31,981 nt of DNA from Schoenoplectus triqueter (taxonomy: Eukaryota; Streptophyta; Magnoliopsida; Poales; Cyperaceae): the NCBI GenBank assembly GCA_964058805.1, contig CAXKVV010000213.1:1-31981 (forward strand), written 5' to 3'. The number at the start of each line of letters is the position of its first letter. The first letter of the stretch is position 1. The position numbers were made by a program, and so were the translations under genes. This document shows positions 29,831-31,981 of the stretch, piece after piece. The notes under the pieces were generated by a model. It ran no database searches, was not told where the DNA came from, and was given only the letters and a program-made list of their open reading frames with translations.

Positions 29831-31242
29831 TCATAAGAGCCAAATTGACATATAATTATTTGAGAATTTTATAGAATTAAACTTAGAAAGTCTGACTAAA
29901 ATGCTTTAATTTCATAAAAAAATAGAGTTAAAGATTAATTTATTGTCCAATATTGGATGTTTAATATAGGAGAAGACAAATGAAGCGAATTAGATGCGAT
30001 TTGGAGTAAAAACGGATGAGAAACGGTGAAAATATAGACTTTTTAGGCCATCTAGAGCACCGTGCGGACTCTGTTCAAGGTCGCATGCAGCCTGGGACAG
30101 AGCAGTTTTAGCCCGACATCCTGATAGTTTTTTACACTTTCTGAGAGAATTGCTTAGAGTTTTTTAGCGTTATTGGACTCATTTCACTCCTGACTACGAG
30201 AAAAAATACAACCCTTAGGGCCTCACAACCGAGATATATCAAAAAAGAGGCAAAAAAAATAGAAGAGTTAGATGGTTCATAATTAGAGGAAGAAAACTTC
30301 TCTCTTTCCTCTCCAACTTTTCTCTCTTATTCTTTCTCTCTCATGTTTATCTTTTCTTGGATTATCCAATTATTTATTGCCTCATGAAAGGCTAAACTAC
30401 CCCCTAGGGTTTATGGTATGTAATTGATACTTGTGTTATTTTAGTTCGAATTATGTTGTTATTTCAATGATTATTTTGCTTTGATCTTTGTTTATGATTT
30501 ATCTGTGTATGATCTAATAATTGGATAATGGATTGTTTTATGATTTATCTGTGTATGATCTAATAATTGGATGATGGATTACATGTTTGAGTAGATATAA
30601 ATGATTGAACCTATGTAGGAATTAACTAACTTGTTGATTGTATGAAAAACCCTAGGTTTGAGATTAAGTATCAAAAGAAGACGTCGATTGTCTGACCCAA
30701 ACCAAAACTTAGGAAATAGTTTCGATAGATGCCTTATTACCTTCGGGGACCCAGGTTTGAATTCTATTGTTGAGTCCATTAGGAAATTTGACTGCTTGAG
30801 TATACAACCCGACCCATCATAGAAATTAATGTATTTAGGATATACCACAAAATAGAATTTACACTAGATAGGGGACTACACCATGAAAGTGGGCAGATTC
30901 TAAATTAGGATTGAGAAACCCTCAATTATAATTGTATGAGAAAATAACAATTTGATTTGAAATTAAAATAGCATTTGTATCCAACTATAGCCCGAAAGCC
31001 CTAGAACTTTTATATTTCTACATTTTTCTGATTTACTTCTTTAAATTTAGGATTACATTTATTTTAAATTACCAACTCCATTTGTTATTGTTTAGATAAT
31101 TGAACTTTAAATTACCTAGTATCAAAAGTTATCCTTATAGATCGACCCCTAATTATACTATAATTGTTAAGTTTATACGCTTATAAACCTGATATTTTAG
31201 GTGTATTTAGGGCATCTTTTTATTAGCATCTGACACACGTCA
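29831..31242 (+). repeat. Right (3') LTR of the gypsy-like element, 1412 bp
   Basis: Direct repeat of 26040-27393. It carries a 46-bp tandem duplication (30491-30536 and 30537-30582; unit starts TTTATGATTTATCTGTG) and about 70 bp near 30785-30850 absent from the left LTR. The 89-codon minus-strand frame over this LTR is not a gene. Confidence 0.9.
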
Positions 31243-31247
31243 TTATC
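31243..31247. repeat. Target-site duplication of the gypsy-like element (right copy)
   Basis: TTATC, identical to 26035-26039. Confidence 0.88.
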
Positions 31248-31780
31248 TATTATCAAACTTGCAAATCAATTAAAGTGTGAAGTTATTTTTTTCATCAAAA
31301 AGGATATCTTTTCAAGAATGGATGAATAAAAAGGTGATTGGTGAAGGTTTTTTTAGAATGGAATTTATTTATTTAATGAAGAAAAATATAATTTTAATAC
31401 AAAAAAAAAAAGAATTGAGCACTCTTTGACATAAAAGAATTGGACATCCATCGTATAAAATTTTAAAATATATCTTTGATTTAAAAATAAATAAATTATA
31501 GTAATTATGAAATTTATAAATTAGAAAAACACACTAGACTACCATTTGAGTCTTCTAATTATAAAAGTGAAAATCCTTTTGAACTAATACATTCGGATGT
31601 TTGGGGCCCCGTTTCGATTGAATCATTTAATGATTATAGATATTTTATTATATTTATAGATAATTTTTCAAAAATAACTTGATTGTACGTAATGAAAAAT
31701 AATTTTGTAGATAATCAAGTTGATGTAAAATTAAAATTTTTATAAGTGATAATGAAACAGAATTTTTGTTTTGAGGAAAA
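31248..31780 (+). pseudogene. Second copia element, continued: integrase N-terminus and start of catalytic core
   Basis: The sequence resumes the copia frame broken at 26039 (SIIKLANQLKCEVIFF, as upstream of copia integrase). From 31427 a stop replaces the usual Trp before HKRIGHPSYKILKYIF, which has the two His zinc ligands. At 31506-31679 the frame reads YEICKLEKHTRLPF, then FELIHSDVWGP with the first catalytic Asp (31596-31598), then FIIFIDNFSKIT. A TGA stop follows at 31680-31682. After a frameshift ISDNETEF gives the region of the second Asp (31748-31750). Several stops and shifts show an old copy. Copia similarity fades after about 31770. Confidence 0.78.
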
Positions 31781-31981
31781 AATAAGGGCTTACCCCTTAA
31801 ATTTCATTAATGAATCACAAGGTTGTGATCCTATATGTACAGCAAGGTCTATAGAAATCAGAATATTTCCAACAATTATTAATAAAGGTAGGTCAAAAAT
31901 AAAAGCAGTTTTAACCATTGAGTGATTTTACAGTTTTAACCATTATGCTGGACTCTGAGCTTTTAGCTTATTGCTAAACTA
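31781..31981. other. End of window, unassigned
   Basis: About 200 bases that I cannot match to copia integrase or anything else; possibly another insertion into the old copia element. Confidence 0.4.

Larger units (their letters stand above)
26040..31242 (+). mobile_element. Non-autonomous Ty3/gypsy-like (Tat-type) LTR element, 5.2 kb, nested
   Basis: Long direct repeats at 26040-27393 and 29831-31242 both start TCATAAGAGCC and end ACACG(C/T)CA. The target duplication is TTATC on both sides (26035-26039, 31243-31247). The primer site just inside the left LTR resembles one for tRNA-Asp, and a purine-rich tract (TTGAGGGAGT) precedes the right LTR. These features, and the GGGGACAAGCAAATG phrase before it, are typical of Tat-like gypsy elements. 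The 2.4-kb interior has only gag-like scraps and no reverse transcriptase or integrase, so it depended on other copies. The LTRs have diverged clearly more than those of the copia element at 18415-24372. Confidence 0.88.

Noticed and set aside
30579..30848. 89-codon minus-strand frame
   Set aside because: It lies wholly within the right LTR of the gypsy-like element and is not kept in the left LTR.

Overview
The window looks like intergenic, transposon-rich nuclear DNA of a flowering plant, probably a eudicot (inference). It is AT-rich and holds one apparently intact host gene, one decayed host gene, two hAT DNA transposons with matching 8-bp target-site duplications (TSDs), and a nested set of LTR retrotransposons whose 5-bp TSDs can be read directly. 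Nothing suggests a bacterial, organellar or viral genome.

Layout. 1-1061: non-coding. 1062-1372: a 311-bp non-autonomous hAT element built of CCCGA-type repeats. 1381-2684: AT-rich DNA with a few degenerate repeats. 2685-4960: a tandem array of about 25 copies of an 87-bp unit. It abuts a minus-strand 5S rRNA pseudogene (4962-5080) that lines up with plant 5S RNA over its full length without gaps but is heavily changed by C-to-T/G-to-A substitutions. 5836-7371 (minus): the intact host gene, a Glu-rich protein with a C-terminal plant calmodulin-binding motif, probably with a 5' UTR exon and a 1.2-kb leader intron reaching 8565 and beyond. 9149-9255: a short retroposed repeat between 20-bp direct repeats. 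10898-14598: a 3.7-kb hAT transposon with an internally deleted, frameshifted transposase and at least two recognisable introns. 16395-17573 (plus): a pseudogene of an AIF/FSP1-type FAD-dependent NAD(P)H oxidoreductase, cut short next to a LINE endonuclease fragment and a degenerate tandem repeat.

18415-24372 holds a young, nearly complete Ty1/copia element on the minus strand (TSD TAATT, LTRs with three substitutions). Its gag is intact; its pol carries one frameshift and one premature stop. From about 24401 to about 31780 lies an older plus-strand Ty1/copia element: LTR end, tRNA-Met primer site, zinc knuckle, protease, then integrase. It is split between protease and integrase by a 5.2-kb non-autonomous Ty3/gypsy-like element (26040-31242, TSD TTATC, 1.35-1.41-kb LTRs).

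The history readable here is: an older copia element, then the gypsy insertion into it; separately, a recent copia insertion immediately upstream. The genes form no shared pathway. The most unusual structure is the 87-bp array fused to the 5S pseudogene. The two hAT elements and the copia leader, with its repeated dyads, are the next most interesting.
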